Position numbers and translations under genes: made by a program | Source of the DNA: Bryobacterales bacterium | Lineage (GTDB): Bacteria; Acidobacteriota; Terriglobia; Bryobacterales; Bryobacteraceae | Direction of reading: 5' to 3' | Assembly: GCA_025353235.1 (NCBI GenBank) | Contig: JANXQZ010000195.1 | Location: 1 to 5,509, forward strand | Length of the DNA: 5,509 bases | Notes under the pieces: generated by a model | Databases searched by the model: none | What the model was told of the DNA's origin: nothing | What the model saw: only the letters and a program-made list of their open reading frames with translations | In this document: in pieces, positions 5,440 through 5,509 of the stretch | Layout: each line of letters opens with the position of its first letter | How positions within the stretch are numbered: position 1 is the stretch's first letter

Positions 5440-5509
5440 ATGCCCTTACAACCCAAAAATTCTAAGTTGCCTTACTTCAACGCGATCCGCGCGGCAGTGA
5501 CAATGATTG
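5440..5509 (+). CDS. Possible gene start running off the right edge, unidentified
   Basis: From ATG 5440 a frame stays open for 23 codons to the edge, beginning MPLQPKNSKLPYFNAIRAAV. A basic N-terminus followed by a more hydrophobic stretch could be the start of a membrane protein. It lies 44 bases after msrP on the same strand, where msrQ would be expected, but I cannot recognise MsrQ in so few residues, and there is no convincing Shine-Dalgarno. A chance frame of this length is quite possible. Confidence 0.27.
   Translation, partial: MPLQPKNSKLPYFNAIRAAVTMI

Overview
The window is a compact, GC-rich stretch of bacterial chromosome. It has a soil-Acidobacteria flavour (Solibacter/Bryobacter type), inferred from three things: secreted proteins whose signal peptides end in '...AQ', the amidohydrolase and DUF1028 families typical of those genomes, and a small CPCC/coiled-coil hypothetical protein of a kind I associate with them. 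This taxonomic call is inference, not proof. I see no mobile element, CRISPR array, tRNA, rRNA or phage gene.

Layout. Positions 1-741 carry two minus-strand genes: the start of a secreted protein that runs off the left edge (1-224) and a signal-peptide protein with one membrane segment and an arginine-rich tail (262-741). A 158-bp divergent control region (742-899) separates them from a plus-strand secreted metal-dependent amidohydrolase (900-2372). It converges, with a 20-bp gap, on a small minus-strand CPCC/coiled-coil protein (2393-2704). A 49-bp divergent spacer follows, then a plus-strand two-gene operon: a secreted DUF1028 protein with a helical, TPR-like C-terminus (2754-3731), overlapping by ATGA a single-domain rhodanese (3728-4063). 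The rhodanese converges, with a 16-bp gap, on a minus-strand zinc-ribbon/PspC membrane protein (4080-4397). An 80-bp divergent region with an inverted repeat leads to msrP, a Tat-exported molybdopterin methionine-sulfoxide reductase (4478-5395). A possible new reading frame starts at 5440 and leaves the right edge.

How the genes fit together. Most products are exported or membrane-bound, so the shared theme is the cell envelope and periplasm: hydrolysis (amidohydrolase, DUF1028, possibly the left-edge protein), stress sensing (PspC) and repair of oxidised periplasmic protein (MsrP). The strand keeps switching, so only the DUF1028-rhodanese pair is clearly one transcription unit; the two left-hand minus genes may be another. 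I did not find a convincing new multi-gene system. The least understood items are the DUF1028-rhodanese pair, the CPCC/coiled-coil protein and the Arg-tailed membrane protein.
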